Source: Symsagittifera roscoffensis
Taxonomy: Eukaryota; Xenacoelomorpha; Acoela; Convolutidae
Assembly: GCF_963678635.1 (NCBI RefSeq)
Contig: NC_087065.1
Location: forward strand, 76,983,786-77,047,785
DNA length: 64,000 nt
Direction: 5' to 3'
The notes below the pieces were generated by a model. That model saw only the letters and a program-made list of their open reading frames with translations, made no database searches and had not been told where the DNA came from. Each line of letters starts with the position of its first letter. Positions within the stretch are counted from its first letter, which is position 1. Both the position numbers and the translations under genes were made by a program. Positions 32,766 through 45,065 of the stretch are shown piece after piece.

Positions 32766-34780
32766 TAATTAACCTTCCAAAGCACTTTTATTTTCTAGAG
32801 CACTTAAGTGTCCTCTAGACGAGTTTATGTCTTCCATCATCTCCATGTATCCACCAGCGGGTTCATCGATCGATACGGTTTCCGACACTGTGAGTCGGTT
32901 TTACTCTACTGGGACTAGCTCTCCTATGACGCTTCCCTTTCCATGGTTCATGGAAGATGGTTCGAAATCTTGCAGGGTACTCTCTCCACATTGGCTGAGT
33001 ATTTCCATTTCTAATGTTACTCCAGTCAGAGTGCGGTCACTCCTCTTGGTTTTATAACTGGCTGATTTTAATCCTGCCATGAGAATGGGTGGCACCATAG
33101 CTACTTCAATCAACAATCTGTCTGTGCCAGGCAATTGGTCATCACCCAGTCCCATGTCCATGGCTTCTTCGACACCCCTTCTTTTGGCTTTTTTATCGAG
33201 ATTTCAGAGTCCACCTTCCTTTTTCCAGCTTTCCTCAATGTCACTTTGCGCCAAGTTTCATTTTCATATCGTTAATCATGTCAATCACCATCTTTGATCG
33301 CATCGTTGTTTTTTGGGTTCTCGACAAATACACAACTTCATCATTACTTTCTTGCGGTGTTGCCTTTATGGGAGAATTTGCTCACTTTCTTTAGCGGCCG
33401 AGTCAATCAATAACTCGTTCAACCTCCCTTCACACTCGTCGAGTTTGTCAAGGATTTCCCGCATTAGTGGTCTGTTGAGACCTGTTTTCAGCGTAGACTG
33501 AGTCCCGTAGCTCTGTCCGGTCCAGACCTTTTTCATGAAGGCAACTCTGTCCATATTGCATCCCGTCCTAATCTCGTGGTCTCTGTGATCAATTTCCCAC
33601 TCTTCTTTGGGCAGCGTCCCCAAGAAAAGTACTCTGGCAGTGCCTTCAATTCTTCTTCTCCGCGGAGATTCCATTAAAAGTTTTTTTTTTCGGCATTCTT
33701 AGAATTGCTTGGAGAGCTGCTCTCCAGCAAATTTCGGTTCATTCTCGTGAAGGCCGACGGAGGTTCCAGCGTAGAATTCCCCTCCTCTGCTGGCTCAGTC
33801 GTTCCTTCTAACGTGTCTGTGCCGTTTTAAAAGTCGTCGAGGAAGTTGAAGTCCAGGCTGGACAGCCTGCCTGTCGAAGTCTTGTTGTCCTCTTTCACGG
33901 CCTGATCGGGATCCTGTTGCATAGGCTCTTCCGATCGACGGTTTCCCCCTTGCTCATCGTCTCGCTTCAGATTTTTTTCCTTGCTCTTCATTTCTTGTTC
34001 CGTCTGGAAACTTCGGTACAACTAGTCTGCCAGCTGATCGATCGTCTTCCTCTCCGTGCATTACCTTGACTTCCGCGCAGTCGAAGGGTGCTAGCACATT
34101 TCTAGTTTGTAGTTTCCCGCTCACCAATAACTGCGGTTTTACACTCATCAAGATTAGTGAGGCTTCTTGCAAGTCCGCCTTGCCTCTCATAACCATTGGC
34201 GCCAGATCCAGTTTCGCCCATTCTTCGTTAAATCATCCAGGCATTATTCATCCGCCTCCTCGTTATTTCATCCGTCTAGGCAATCTGCGTATACTGCAGC
34301 ACGGCAACGTTTCTGCCCACGAAGCACGGGTCCATCATCTCGAAAAAATTTGCCACTCTCCTTTCGTTGGTTTCGAAGGCTCTCAACATAGGGTTTTGTA
34401 CTACGGAGTCTGCTCCGAGAAAAAACCTTCTAATCAAGGGAAATTCAGGGATTCCTTCTGGCAGTTTCTTGTAGTCACACCAGCGTTTCGTTTCGTCTCT
34501 CAGTTTGTGATATGATGGAGCCAGACAAGGAATTCTTGTAATTTCGCCGTTCGTCTCCTTGTAGGGCCTTTAATTCCAGGGCTTCGGGAATACTTCGATG
34601 TGCCCTCTGTCTACTTCTCCCATACGATCACGGAAGTGATCATCAAATTTTATGACAGTCATCTCCGGCTCTGATATTTTTGCGAACAACAAGTCCTCCT
34701 TCATCATTTCTCGTAGTACGTGCTGTTCTCACTTCCGTCCACTGCTGATATGAGGTTCAGGTGCAACACCGACCTCCTGT
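32766..34780 (-). pseudogene. body C: ORFx middle regions
   Basis: Equivalent to 16290-18300 of A. Frames 33161-32901, 33674-33366 (helical LDKLDECEGRLNELLI), 34021-33827 and 34196-33954 are kept, with several stops. Plus-strand open frames here (for example 34066-34515) are antisense shadows. Confidence 0.5.
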
Positions 34781-34867
34781 ATGCCAATCAAAGCCTTCTT
34801 CTCCCTTCACATTCTGTGTCCAGACAGCTTACAGGGTAATTTGGCCGACTCTGTTTACAAAATTGGC

Positions 34868-35977
34868 TTACTTCTCTTCAGCATTTTCGGCCAGGTTCAC
34901 CTCTTTCACCAGGTAGGCATGGATCTTCTTGATCATCACTGGGCCTCGCTCGAAAGCGTCCGTGCCCATTGCGGCCATCCGAGGGGTCAAGTGCAGCCAC
35001 TTGTTAGCCTCTGGTTTTTGTTCGCAAGACCATTGCTTCAAAGTGAGCTCTCGTCTCCTTGGAGTTCTTCCTTCTTTCTCCTTCCTCTTTTTTTCCATTC
35101 CTCGGAACCACAAGTCGTCAGACATCGCCACTATTACTCGATGGTCATCGTCAATTCCTGGTCTCAGTTTGAGTCGTCGGCTGAAGTTGGACAGTTCGAA
35201 CCCCATTACTACATCTAACACTAACATGTGCAATGAATGGTCCTTGAATCCTCGCATCGCACTCGAGATGTCAGACCACACTGCCGGCAATTCCGCTCTA
35301 AGTGGTCTTAAGTTCTCTACTTCTATTCCGCGATTCGGGGCAGAAATGATCACATCATATTTTCCTTCCGAGAGCAACGCCACCATCGCATATACAAACT
35401 TCAGTCCATCCGGGAGATGTGCATATCCCGGAGACAGTGCAAGCACAGCTTTCGGTGTTATGTTGGGGAAGGCGTTTTCTTTCATTGTATCCATTATTCC
35501 ACCCATCGATTCGAGGATATCCTTTATCGCTGGCCATACTGCATCCTCTGCCGTTGTAGGCTCTCTGATTCTGCTCAGGAAACCCCTACTGTGTAGATGG
35601 TCGTTTATGCCGGCAAATACGATCGTGATCGGGTTCATTTCCGATTGTCGTTGTATCCCGATTGCCAATGACACCTACTGCATTAGGCCTAGGTCGACTG
35701 CTGCCAGCATTATAACGTCAGGCCAAAACAGAGACTTGGAGGTATTTGCGAAGTCTGAGTTCGCGACTATCAAAATCTTTGATTTTCTAATTTCCACTTT
35801 ATCATACGCCTCAAAGATAGTCTGGTCCTTCCTAATCATCTTCATCCCACCATATCTCTGAACATCGCCTTCTTGAGTCACCTGTTTCGAGTATGCTCTT
35901 TCTTTCACCCGAGATGGGGGTGCTCGTACTTGCTTGATTATTTTCATATGTTGTCCTATCGGTGCCCTCGTTGTCAA
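34868..35977 (-). pseudogene. body C: second SGNH-like module, long open frame
   Basis: Frames 35977-35675 (100 residues) and 35674-34868 (268 residues) abut, separated only by the shared TAG. The 268-residue frame is among the longest in the array and covers TIVFAGINDHLHSRG, LSPGYAHLPDG, VIISAPNRGIEVENLRPL, MLVLDVVMGFEL and the D-x-x-H near GIDDDHRVI. Being uninterrupted may only reflect recent duplication, since F has the same frame. Confidence 0.5.
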
Positions 35978-36010
35978 GAATCTTCCGGGTCTTTCTTCTC
36001 AATTTCCTTC

Positions 36011-36290
36011 ACCATGATTCATTTTCACATCAGGTTTTCCCAGTATCAAATGTGATGCCCCGAGCGGCCGTTGTTGCATATATATCGCCGGACTCCAAGT
36101 CAATCGATTAAAGCAAGCTTTTCTCATTTAAAACAGATGCAGGTCCCCAATGTTTTAAAACAGTCAGATAAAAAGATTTTGATTTCAAAATATGTTAAAA
36201 TCAATCTATTGCTAATAACCTTGGAACTTGAGCTGAGAATGGACAGTCCAAACTTTGGATCTATCTATTCCTATGATCATATGTTCTTGC
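36011..36290 (-). other. body C: collapsed junction (SGNH, coiled coil and macro modules deleted)
   Basis: Sequence equal to 19560 of A jumps at about 36029 to that of 20690, then at about 36115 to the non-coding gap (about 22030), and finally at about 36280, inside the AT palindrome, to the acidic linker (about 23330). Three deletions thus removed the SGNH-like, coiled-coil/small-protein and macro-like modules. The first two are shared with body F; the third is private to C. Confidence 0.6.
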
Positions 36291-38555
36291 CAGTCCTCTT
36301 CTGCGTAAGGTAAGGTTTCTTCATCTGCTTCAACCACCTCATTGGGATCCATCCTCTCCTAGCTCACTCCCATCATTTTTCCCTTGGTGCCCTTCTCATT
36401 GACCACACAGGCAGGGTCCATCATCAGATAATCCCCTTCTTCCATGTCTGCAGGTAAACACCAGTCTTCCGTGGATGGGTTGTGTGGTTTAAAATTTTCG
36501 AAGCGAGCAGCTCGGCCGGTTTTCAGTCTGTAAAAAGTTCCTTCCTGGTTTACTTCCGTAATCATGAAGGGTCCCCTCCCCTTCTTTAGGAGCTTTTTTG
36601 TTCCTTTCGGTGGTATAACGTTTTGAAATACCCATACGTAATCTCATACCGAGAAAGCTTTTGCACCAGCTGTTTTTTATCTAAAACTTTCCTCTGCCTT
36701 GACTGTGCCTGCTGAGTATTCCGTCTGCACAAGTCGTTTAGTTCTTGTTGACATCTAATCACATCCCTTATGTAGATCTGTGGTGATGTTTTCTTTCCCT
36801 CATACTCTGGGTAAAAGAAAGTCAAGGGCAAAGACTTCTCGTGTCCGGTTAACATCATGTGTGGACTAACACCGGTGGTGGAATGTTTCGTGCTGTTGTA
36901 AGCTCCCATCACCTGTGGAAGGTGTCTGTCCTTGTCGGTCATGTACCTGGAACAATATACTCTCAGCATCGACACCAGCGTCCAATTTTGCCTCTCCACT
37001 AAGCCAATCGTCTGAGATGGTATGTCGTGGAATGAGCTTGGGCCACCTGAGATCGTCTCAATAGCTCTTTGTTAAGTTCTCCTATGAAAGATGTTCCATT
37101 GTCCGATTGAAACGTCATAGGACAACCATGTCTCACTTTCCGCGCATTGATTAGATGATCGCACGTCTCTTCTGCTGACGCAGTTATGCAGGTCACGGCC
37201 TCTGCATATTTCGTGAAGTGGTCTATCATGACCAAGACATGATTGTAGCCACTGTCAGTCATACATAATTTCCGGTGGCCAATCTGCACCACCTCAGTGA
37301 ATTCACATGACTCGATCGACTGCACTTTTCTTGGATCCTTGACCTGTTGACATGACAGAAATGCTGTCACCCGCTTTTCACATGCCTTTTTCAAATCCAG
37401 GCCACTCAAAGCGCTTCAGAATCCTCTGGTATACTTTGTCAATTCCCTGATGGAACATCTGATCATGCGACCTGAATAAAATTTCTGTCTGATAGAGTTG
37501 CGGCAACACTATCGCGTTAAAATTGTACAGGACTTTGCCTTCTTCTCTTCTCTTACAAGCCACGATCCCGTCCTTGTTCAGATATAACCTTCCCTCTTTT
37601 TTGCATTAAGTACTGTCTCAGAATACGATAACTGTATTTCTCCAGGTCAGCTTTTTCTGGTGTTCCATTTTCCATCCACCTCTTCAAGTTACTCCTCATG
37701 CGGTCAATTCTTTGCGCTCCTAGTAGGCCCGAGAGTCTGTATCTCGCCTTGAAGTATGTCTTCAAGACCCTCAATTGATTGTTCATTTCATCGGGCTGAT
37801 GCGTGTCATCTTTCATCTTCATGCACTAAATTTTCGCCAATGCCTCTGTCATTTGTCTGAACGGTTGAAAACCAGTCCTGTCTACTTCTTTCTGCGGCAA
37901 CAAATTCATCGATTGTTCCGATACCGCTACTGTTCCTAGATCATCCGCTGTTTTATCCAAGACTGTTTCGCTGGGTGCCATGTAGCGATCACTGTCAGGG
38001 TCTTGATAATCCTCTCTAACTAGGTCTCTTGCTCGAGTCTGCACTAGTAACGTATTGATCGCTAGCTCTGACAATTCCAATCCTGTGCTTGAGTTCCCGT
38101 CCGAATAAGTGTCAATTCCTGAATTCCTCGAGTCATCAACGCAAGATTCTGCCACTGAGCATATTTCTTCTTCGGGATCAGTTTGCTGCGCTCTGCTCAT
38201 CCATCTGAACTCCCCGGACAAAATTGTATTCTCCAGGTCTTGTTCCCTAGCTTGAAGATTTTCTTCTACACCTGACACCCCGGACAAACTTTCTTGCCTC
38301 AGGTTTTGTTCAGCTTCTTCACGTTTCTGATCTTCATCCTAAAAGGTAACGGTTTTCCTTTGTCTCCCTTTCACCTGTTCTTTTCGTTTTTACGATGTAC
38401 TGGTCAAGACGTTTTGGGGTATCGAGGATACAAGTTGCTGAACTATCGTTCTACAATCCTTTTCATTTTCCTTGTGTTGACGTCTTTATGGCTTAATCTT
38501 CACTTTCTCACTGACTGTTAGCGAGGCCATGGCTGCTGCCCATTCGGGGTCATCC
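36291..38555 (-). pseudogene. pol: body C: integrase and spacer
   Basis: Near-identical to 23340-25600 of A. Integrase frames are 36565-36359 (GPF/Y end), 36999-36586 (ERQNWTLVSMLRVYCSRY), 37409-36999 (first two catalytic Asp) and 37563-37378 (HH half of the finger); the spacer is 37822-37553 and 38287-37826. The same one-base deletion as in A throws the catalytic Glu out of frame. C reads QSDNGTSF where A reads QSDNGTAF. Confidence 0.7.
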
Positions 38556-39734
38556 CTAGTCACTATTTTCTCCAATAATCCACCCAGCATCCGCATCACT
38601 AATCACTAGCGTTGTGACCTGCACCGATTTATCCAGCAATGAGAGGCTGTATATGTTCATACAAGAGAGTTCCTTTTCGACCAGGATCTTTATTTCTGCT
38701 GCCTTTTCCACCAGTAACTCGGGGTATCCCGGAATTGGATGTCCAGATTTTTTGTCAAACCATCTAGTCAAGGGAAGCGCCTCAAAAGTTTCTTTGTTCA
38801 GAAACGAGAACACTTCCATGATTTCCGCCTAATTGGCTTGTTTCTGTTCTAGTCTTTCTTAAACTCAGTCTTCTTGATTAGGCTGTCGGCATTCTGGTTT
38901 TTGCCGCGCATTCTGTGCTCGATTATCATGTGGTAGCCGTCTAACCTGACTATCCACCGACCAATATAACTCTAGTCCATCGAGAACGTATTCAACCAGG
39001 ATAACGCTCTATTGTCCACGCGTAGCTTAAAGGGAACGCTCCTTAAGTATGCGCGATACTTATCCACGAATGTGATCACTGCAAACATTTCTGCCTTTGG
39101 TGCATCTTATTTCATTTCAGTGTCACTCAACACTTTACTGCCATATGCAATGGGACGGAGAACTGTTCTCCCATTCCACTCCTGCTCCTGATGCAGTATT
39201 CCTGGGAAGACTACTACTGATGCATCAGTGTCAGGAACGTACATTATCTTCTCTGTAGGCATGCATAGCACTGGCGCCTCGCACAGTTACCGCTTAATGT
39301 TGTCGAAGGCAGCTTGAGCTTCTTGCTTCCATTCGAACTTCTTTCCTTTGTTGCGCATAAGTTTCTGCATGGTGTACGCGTGTCTTTTTATGAACTCACG
39401 TTAATAATTAACAAACCACAGGACGCTCATGAGTTGTGTGTCCGTTCTGGGGGCCTTCCATGTCAACACGGCCTCCACTGCTTCCGGGTCCGGCCTTACG
39501 CCATGCCTGTCCACCATTCTTCCCAGGTACTTGATTGAATCCCAAAGTATTTCACATTTCGATGGTTTGCATTTCAAGCATGCTCTTTTCAGGCAAACAA
39601 AGACCTCATCGAGTCGATCAAAGTGGTCTTCCAAGGTGGGTGTTGCTATGACCACGTCATCCAGGTAACACATCACAAGATTCCCGTACTTCATCGTTAC
39701 TCTGGTCAAAGCCTGAGCCATCAGTCTTTGAAAG
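38556..39734 (-). pseudogene. pol: body C: RNase H and partial RT
   Basis: RNase H carries the shared TAA (39107-39109). The RT remnant is the 149-residue frame 39850-39401, starting in L4 and crossing the hairpin; its active site reads CYLDDVV, a YVDD to YLDD change from a single base at about 39664. Only the C-terminal half of the RT palm is present. Confidence 0.7.
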
Positions 39735-39761
39735 GTCGACGTGGCTTTCAAAGACTGATGG
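39718..39761. repeat. fold-back hairpin at the L4-RT junction
   Basis: Arms 39718-39734 and 39745-39761, 10-base loop, same bases as at 26763-26806. Confidence 0.9.
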
Positions 39762-39779
39762 CCTTCCAAGGTCTTCCAA

Positions 39780-40387
39780 TGTCTATGTCCCGATATAAAA
39801 CTTTTTCTAGTAAGTTGAAAAGGTGTTGGGACGCAGGACGGTCCTGCCAACCAACAAACTAAAATTATCCTACTATGCTTATTATTTTCGAAATTTAGTT
39901 GTTTTTTGTCCTGAATATTGAAAAAGGAACTCGGTGGTTAGAGGGAACAATGAAAAAACCTCCCTCTTCAAGAGATTACCCAAGCCTTTCATATCACCAC
40001 AAAGTGATCAGTCATCTTAGTTCTTTATAAACAATCATGCAGGCTGGAATATTCAATACACTCTCCATTCAAGCCTTTCTGAATAAAAAGTAAGTGTCTC
40101 TAAAGCCACTTAAAAAAATCACAACGCAAATTTATAAATGCAACAAATTCTTTAATCTTCAAAATTCAACTAACTGTTTTCTTTTCACATTCAATTGCAA
40201 ACTTAGTTGCTTTTTTTCTCATTTGAGTTTTTGACACACAAGCAATTCTGAGTTTTAACATCTTCTTTTTTGTTGTTCTTTGTGTACTTCCTTGTTCACT
40301 CTTTGTTTTCGTCGTTTATAAGTTCTAAAACTTCTAAATTTTTCTAATTTTTCTTCTTTTTGCATCTTGTTTTTCGGCTATTTGTCA
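39780..40387 (-). repeat. LTR L4 (5-prime of C, 3-prime of D)
   Basis: About 608 bp, same ends as the other L copies. It lacks the ATTAA just after CCTGAATATT found in other copies and is otherwise intermediate between the L2/L5 and L1 types. Confidence 0.75.
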
Positions 40388-41497
40388 ATGTTTCATCTCC
40401 TCCTTCTGCGACATTGACTCCGCTATTTCAGTCTCAGTGTCTTGCAACATGTCGGTAGCTATTCTGACTCTGTTGGAGGCAGTCCTCCAACAATTCTTCC
40501 TTCAACATTTCTTCTCTTTCTCTCCCGTCACATTCTTTTATTCTAGACGTCCTTTTCACTGCGGTGGTCACTGCATTCCGATGGGTTACAAAAGCTCGCT
40601 TGAAAACTCTTGCTCCACTGTCCAGCTGATACGCACTGTGCACTCTGCTGTGCTTCGACATATGCTGTGCTTCGACCATGCAATCATGTTGGCTCTTATC
40701 TTTTTCACTTCCATCGGAATGTTCAGGATTTTAGATGTTGTCTCAAAAAGATCTGAATCTTTTAGACAATCCAATTCCTGCAAATGTTTTTTCGAAGGCG
40801 TCTCCTGTCAGTTGTTCTCTTTCACATGAGCTTCCAGCTGTCGTATCGCCATCAATACTCCCACGCTCACTATCGTTATGGGCTGTGACGAGTCTGGTAA
40901 ACATATGGAGAGCAGCTCTCCACAGTCACAGATCAACACCAGATTACTACGCCCGGGATACCAACATGTTTGTAGCAAGCACTGGCAGGGGAACTCATCA
41001 TGTGTTAATATAATCCTCCCTCAATTACGCTTTGCCGATGCTTCCAGTAGTGGTTCCACTTCCACCATCACTCGGTAGATTTCATCATTCTCGTCTACTG
41101 CATTGTAATCTGTGACTGTTGATTCAAAGTCACTGAAGTTCCCACTGTCGTATCCCATGAACTTTTTTCCCAGTATCGATTCTAACTCTTCTTTGGTTCT
41201 CTCTGGAACTGCTGAGAACATGTTGCATAATAACTTGTAAGATTTTTCTGACGTCCTCGCTAGTCTTACGCATTTCGGCACTGAAAAGACTTGATCCACG
41301 GTCTTCCTCGTACTCTTCACATCCACCGCTACAAAATGCACTGGTTATCTGCTCTTGCACATTGGAGCTAACGTTGATCTCACTAAAAATTGCGCTTCCG
41401 ACGGTCTAAGATAGGTTTCACTGGGCCGGATGTTCAATTCCGCCTCGATCGCTTCCCTCCACTGTCCAATATACTTTTGCTCGGTTTGCAAAACTCC
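40388..41497 (-). pseudogene. body D: ORFx C-terminal tail
   Basis: Polypurine tract 40388-40433, then the last ~1.06 kb of ORFx (40434-41497), with shared TGA (41021-41023) and TAA (41345-41347). At about 41498 it joins RNase H sequence after AAAACTCCGAT. Body E has the same join, so D and E are one deletion class. Confidence 0.65.
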
Positions 41498-42067
41498 GAT
41501 CTCCCATTCCACTCCTGCTCCTGATGCAGTATTCCTGGGATGACTACTACTGATGCATCAGTGTCAGGAACGTACATTATCTTCTCTGTAGGCATGCATA
41601 GCAATGGCGCCTCGCACAGTTACCGCTTTATGTTGTCGAAGGCAGCTTGAGCTTCTTGCTTCCATTCGAACTTCTTTCCTTTGTTGCGCATAAGTTTCTG
41701 CATGGGGTACGCGTGTCCTTTTATGAACTCACGTTAATATATAACAAACCACAGGAAGCTCATGAGTTGTGTGTCCAATCTGGGGGCCTTCCATGTCAAC
41801 ACGGCCTCCACTGCTTCCGGGTCCGGCCTTACGCCATGCCTGTCCACCATTCTTCCCAGGTACTTGATTGAATCCCAAAGGATTTCACATTTGGATGGTT
41901 TGCATTTCATGCATGCTCTTTTCAGGCAAACAAAGACCTCATCGAGTTGATCAAAGTGGTCTTCCAAGGTGGGTGTTGCTATGACCACGTCATCCACGTA
42001 ACACATCACAAGATTCCCGTACTTTTTCGTTACTCTGGTCAAAGCCTGAGCCATCAGTCTTTGAAAG
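41498..42067 (-). pseudogene. pol: body D: RNase H start and partial RT
   Basis: The chimeric frame 42327-41734 (197 residues) begins in L5, crosses the hairpin and reads CYVDDVVIATPTLEDHFDQL. Only the first part of RNase H (to about the GILHQE block) is left before the deletion. It has no integrase. Confidence 0.65.
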
Positions 42068-42094
42068 GTCGACGTGGCTTTCAAAGACTGATGG
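42051..42094. repeat. fold-back hairpin at the L5-RT junction
   Basis: Arms 42051-42067 and 42078-42094 with the usual 10-base loop. Confidence 0.9.
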
Positions 42095-42112
42095 CCTTCC
42101 AAGGTCTTCCAA

Positions 42113-42728
42113 TGTCTATGTCCCGATATAAAAATTTTTCTAGTAAGTTGAAAAGGTGTTGGGACGCAGGACGGTCCTGCCAACCAACAAACTAAAATTA
42201 TCCTACTATGCTTATTATTTTCGAAATTTAGTTGTTTTTTGTCCTGAATATTAAAATTAAGGAACTCGGTGGTTAGAGGGAACAATGAAAAAATCTCCCT
42301 CTTCAAGAGATTACCCAAGTCTTTCATATCACCACAAAGTGATCAGTCATCTTAGTTCATTATAAACAATCATGCAGGCTGGAATATTCAATATACTCTC
42401 CACTCAAACCTTTCTGAATAAATAGTAAGTGTCTCTAAAGCCACTTAAAAAAATCACAACGCAAATTTATAAATGCAACAAAATCTTTAATCTTCAAAAT
42501 TCAACTAACTGTTTTCTTTTCACATTCAATTGCAAACTTAGTTGCTTTTTTTCTCATTTGAGTTTTTGACACACAAACAATTCTGAGTTTTAACATCTTC
42601 TTTTTTGATGTTCTTTGTGTACTTCCTTGTTCACTCTTTGTTTTTGTCGTTTATAAGTTCTAAAACTTCTAAATTTTTCTAATTTTTCTTCTTTTTGTAT
42701 TTTTCTTCTTTTTTTCGGCTATTTGTCA
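42113..42728 (-). repeat. LTR L5 (5-prime of D, 3-prime of E)
   Basis: About 616 bp; sister of L2, with the same duplicated TTTTTCTTC-type tract near the distal end. Confidence 0.75.
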
Positions 42729-43840
42729 ATGTTTCATCTCCTCCTTCTGCGACATTGACTCCGCTATTTCAGTCTCAGTGTCTTGCAACATGTCGGTAGC
42801 TATTCTGACTCTGTTGGAGGCAGTCCTCCAACAATTCTTCCCTCAACATCTCTTCTCTTTCTCTCCCGTCACATTCTTTTATTCTCGACGTCCTTTTCAC
42901 TGCGGTGGTCACTGCATTCCGATGGGTTACAAAAGCTCGCTTGAAAGCTCTTGCTCCACTGTCCAGCTGATACGCACTGTGCACTCTGCTGTGCTTCGAC
43001 ATATGCTGTGCTTTGACCTTGCAGTCATGTTGGCTCTTATCTTTTTCACTTCCATCGGAATGTTCAGGATTTTGGATGTTGTCTCAAAAAGATCTGAATC
43101 TTTTAGATAATCCAATTCCTGCAATTGTTTTTTCGTAGGCGTCTCCTGTCGGCTGTTCTTTTTCACATGAGCTTCCAGCCGTCGTATCGCCATCATTACT
43201 CCCACGCTCACTATCGTTATGGGCTGTGACGAGTCTGATAAACATATGGAGAGCAGCTCTCCACAGTCACAGATCAACACCAGATTACTACGCCCGGGAT
43301 ACCACCATGTTTGTAGCAAGCAATGGCAAGGGAACTCATCATGTGTCATTATAATCCTCCCTCAATTACCCTTTGCCGATGCTTCCAGTAGTGGTTCCAC
43401 TTCCATCATCACTCGGTGGATTTCATCATTCTCGTCTACTGCATTGTAATCTGTGACTGTTGATTCAAAGTCACTGAAGTTCCCACTGTCGTATCCCATG
43501 AACTTCTTTCCCAGTATCGATTCTAACTCTTCTTTGGTTCTCTCTGGAACTGCTGAGAACATGTTGCATAATAACTCGTAAGATTTTTCTGACATCCTCG
43601 CTAGTCTTACGCATTTCGGCACTGAAAAGACTTGATCCACGGTCTTCCTCGTACTCTTCACATCCACCGCTACAAAATGCACTGGTTATCTGCTCTTGCA
43701 CATTGGAGCTAACGTTGATCCCACTAAAAATTGCGCTTCCGACGGTCTAAGATAGGTTTCACGGGGCCGGATGTTCAATTCCGCCTCGATCGCTTCCCTC
43801 CACTGTCCAATATACTTTTGCTCGGTTTGCAAAACTCCGA
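42729..43840 (-). pseudogene. body E: ORFx C-terminal tail
   Basis: Polypurine tract then 42775-43840, closely matching the proximal part of body B (27487-28550). Shared TGA (43362-43364) and TAA (43686-43688) are present. Joins RNase H at about 43840 with the same AAAACTCCGAT junction as body D. Confidence 0.65.
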
Positions 43841-44408
43841 TATCCCATTCCACTCCTGCTCCTGATGCAGTATTCCTGGGATGACTACAACTGATGCATC
43901 AGTGTCAGGAACGTACATTATCTTCTCTGTAGGCATGCATAGCACTGGCGCCTCGCACAGTTACCGCTTTATGTTGTCGAAGGCAGCTTCAGCTTCTTCC
44001 TTCCATTCGAACTTCTTTCCTTTGTTGCGCATAAGTTTCTGCATGGGGTACGCGTGTCCTTTTATGAACTCACGTTAATAATTAACAAACCACACGAAGC
44101 TCATGAGTTGTGTGTCCGTTCTGGGGGCCTTCCATGTCAACACGGCCTCCACTGCTTCCGGGTCCGGCCTTACGCCATGCCTGTCCACCATTCTTCCCAG
44201 GTACTTGATTGAATCCCGAAAGATTTCACATTTCGATGGTTTGCATTTCAAGCATGCTCTTTTCAGGCAAAAAAAGACCTCATCGAGTCGATCAAAGTGG
44301 TCTTCCAAGGTGGGTGTTGCTATGACCACGTCATCCACGTAACACATCACAAGATTCCCGTACTTCTTCGTTACTCTGGTCAAAGCCTGAGCCATCAGTC
44401 TTTGAAAG
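43841..44408 (-). pseudogene. pol: body E: RNase H start and partial RT
   Basis: The 149-residue frame 44524-44075 starts in L6 and crosses the hairpin; the active site is CYVDDVV. Layout is the same as body D: hairpin, RT C-terminal half, start of RNase H, then deletion. Confidence 0.65.
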
Positions 44409-44435
44409 GTCGACGTAGCTTTCAAAGACTGATGG
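44392..44435. repeat. fold-back hairpin at the L6-RT junction
   Basis: Arms 44392-44408 and 44419-44435; loop GTCGACGTAG, one base different from the other four hairpins. Confidence 0.9.
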
Positions 44436-44453
44436 CCTTCCAAGGTCTTCCAA

Positions 44454-45065
44454 TGTCTATGTCTCGATATAAAACTTTTTCTAGTAGGTTGAAAAGGTGT
44501 TGGGACGCAGGACGGTCCTGCCAACCAACAACAACTAAAATTATCCTACTATGCTTATTACTTTCGGAAATTTAGTTGTTTTTTGTCCTGAATATTAAAA
44601 TTAAGGAACTCAGGGGTTAGAGGGAACAATGAAAAAATCTCCCTCTTCAAGAGATTACCCAAGCCTTTCATATCACCACAAAGTGATCAGTCATCTTAGT
44701 TCATTATAAACAATCATGCAGGCTGGAATATTCAAAATACTCTCCACTCAAGCCTTTCTGAATAAATAGTAAGTGTTTCTAAAGCTACTTAAAAAAATCA
44801 CAACGCAAATTTATAAATGCAACAAATTCTCTAATCTTCAAAATTCAACTAACTGTTTTCTTTTCAGATTCAATTGCAAACTTAGTTGCTTTTTTTCTCA
44901 TTTGAGTTTTTGACACACAAACAATTCTGAGCTTTAACATCTTTTTTTTGATGTTCTTTGTGTACTTCCTTGTTCACTCTTTGTTATCGTCGTTTATAAG
45001 TTCTAAAACTTCTAAATTCTTCTAATTTTTCTTCTTTTTGCATCTTGTTTTTCGGCTATTTGTCA
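44454..45065 (-). repeat. LTR L6 (5-prime of E, 3-prime of F)
   Basis: About 612 bp; sister of L3. It is the last L copy in the window: body F continues upstream into gag without another L-type LTR. Confidence 0.75.

Noticed and set aside
34929-35861. 310-residue plus-strand open frame (also 49742-50674 and 267 residues at 18591-19394)
   Set aside because: Antisense to the second SGNH-like module, whose minus-strand protein shows conserved motifs; the plus-strand translation has none.
13171-45065. the regularly spaced L repeats as a CRISPR-like or satellite array
   Set aside because: Repeats are ~0.6 kb with TG...CA ends, next to polypurine tracts and pol/ORFx sequence, which fits LTRs.
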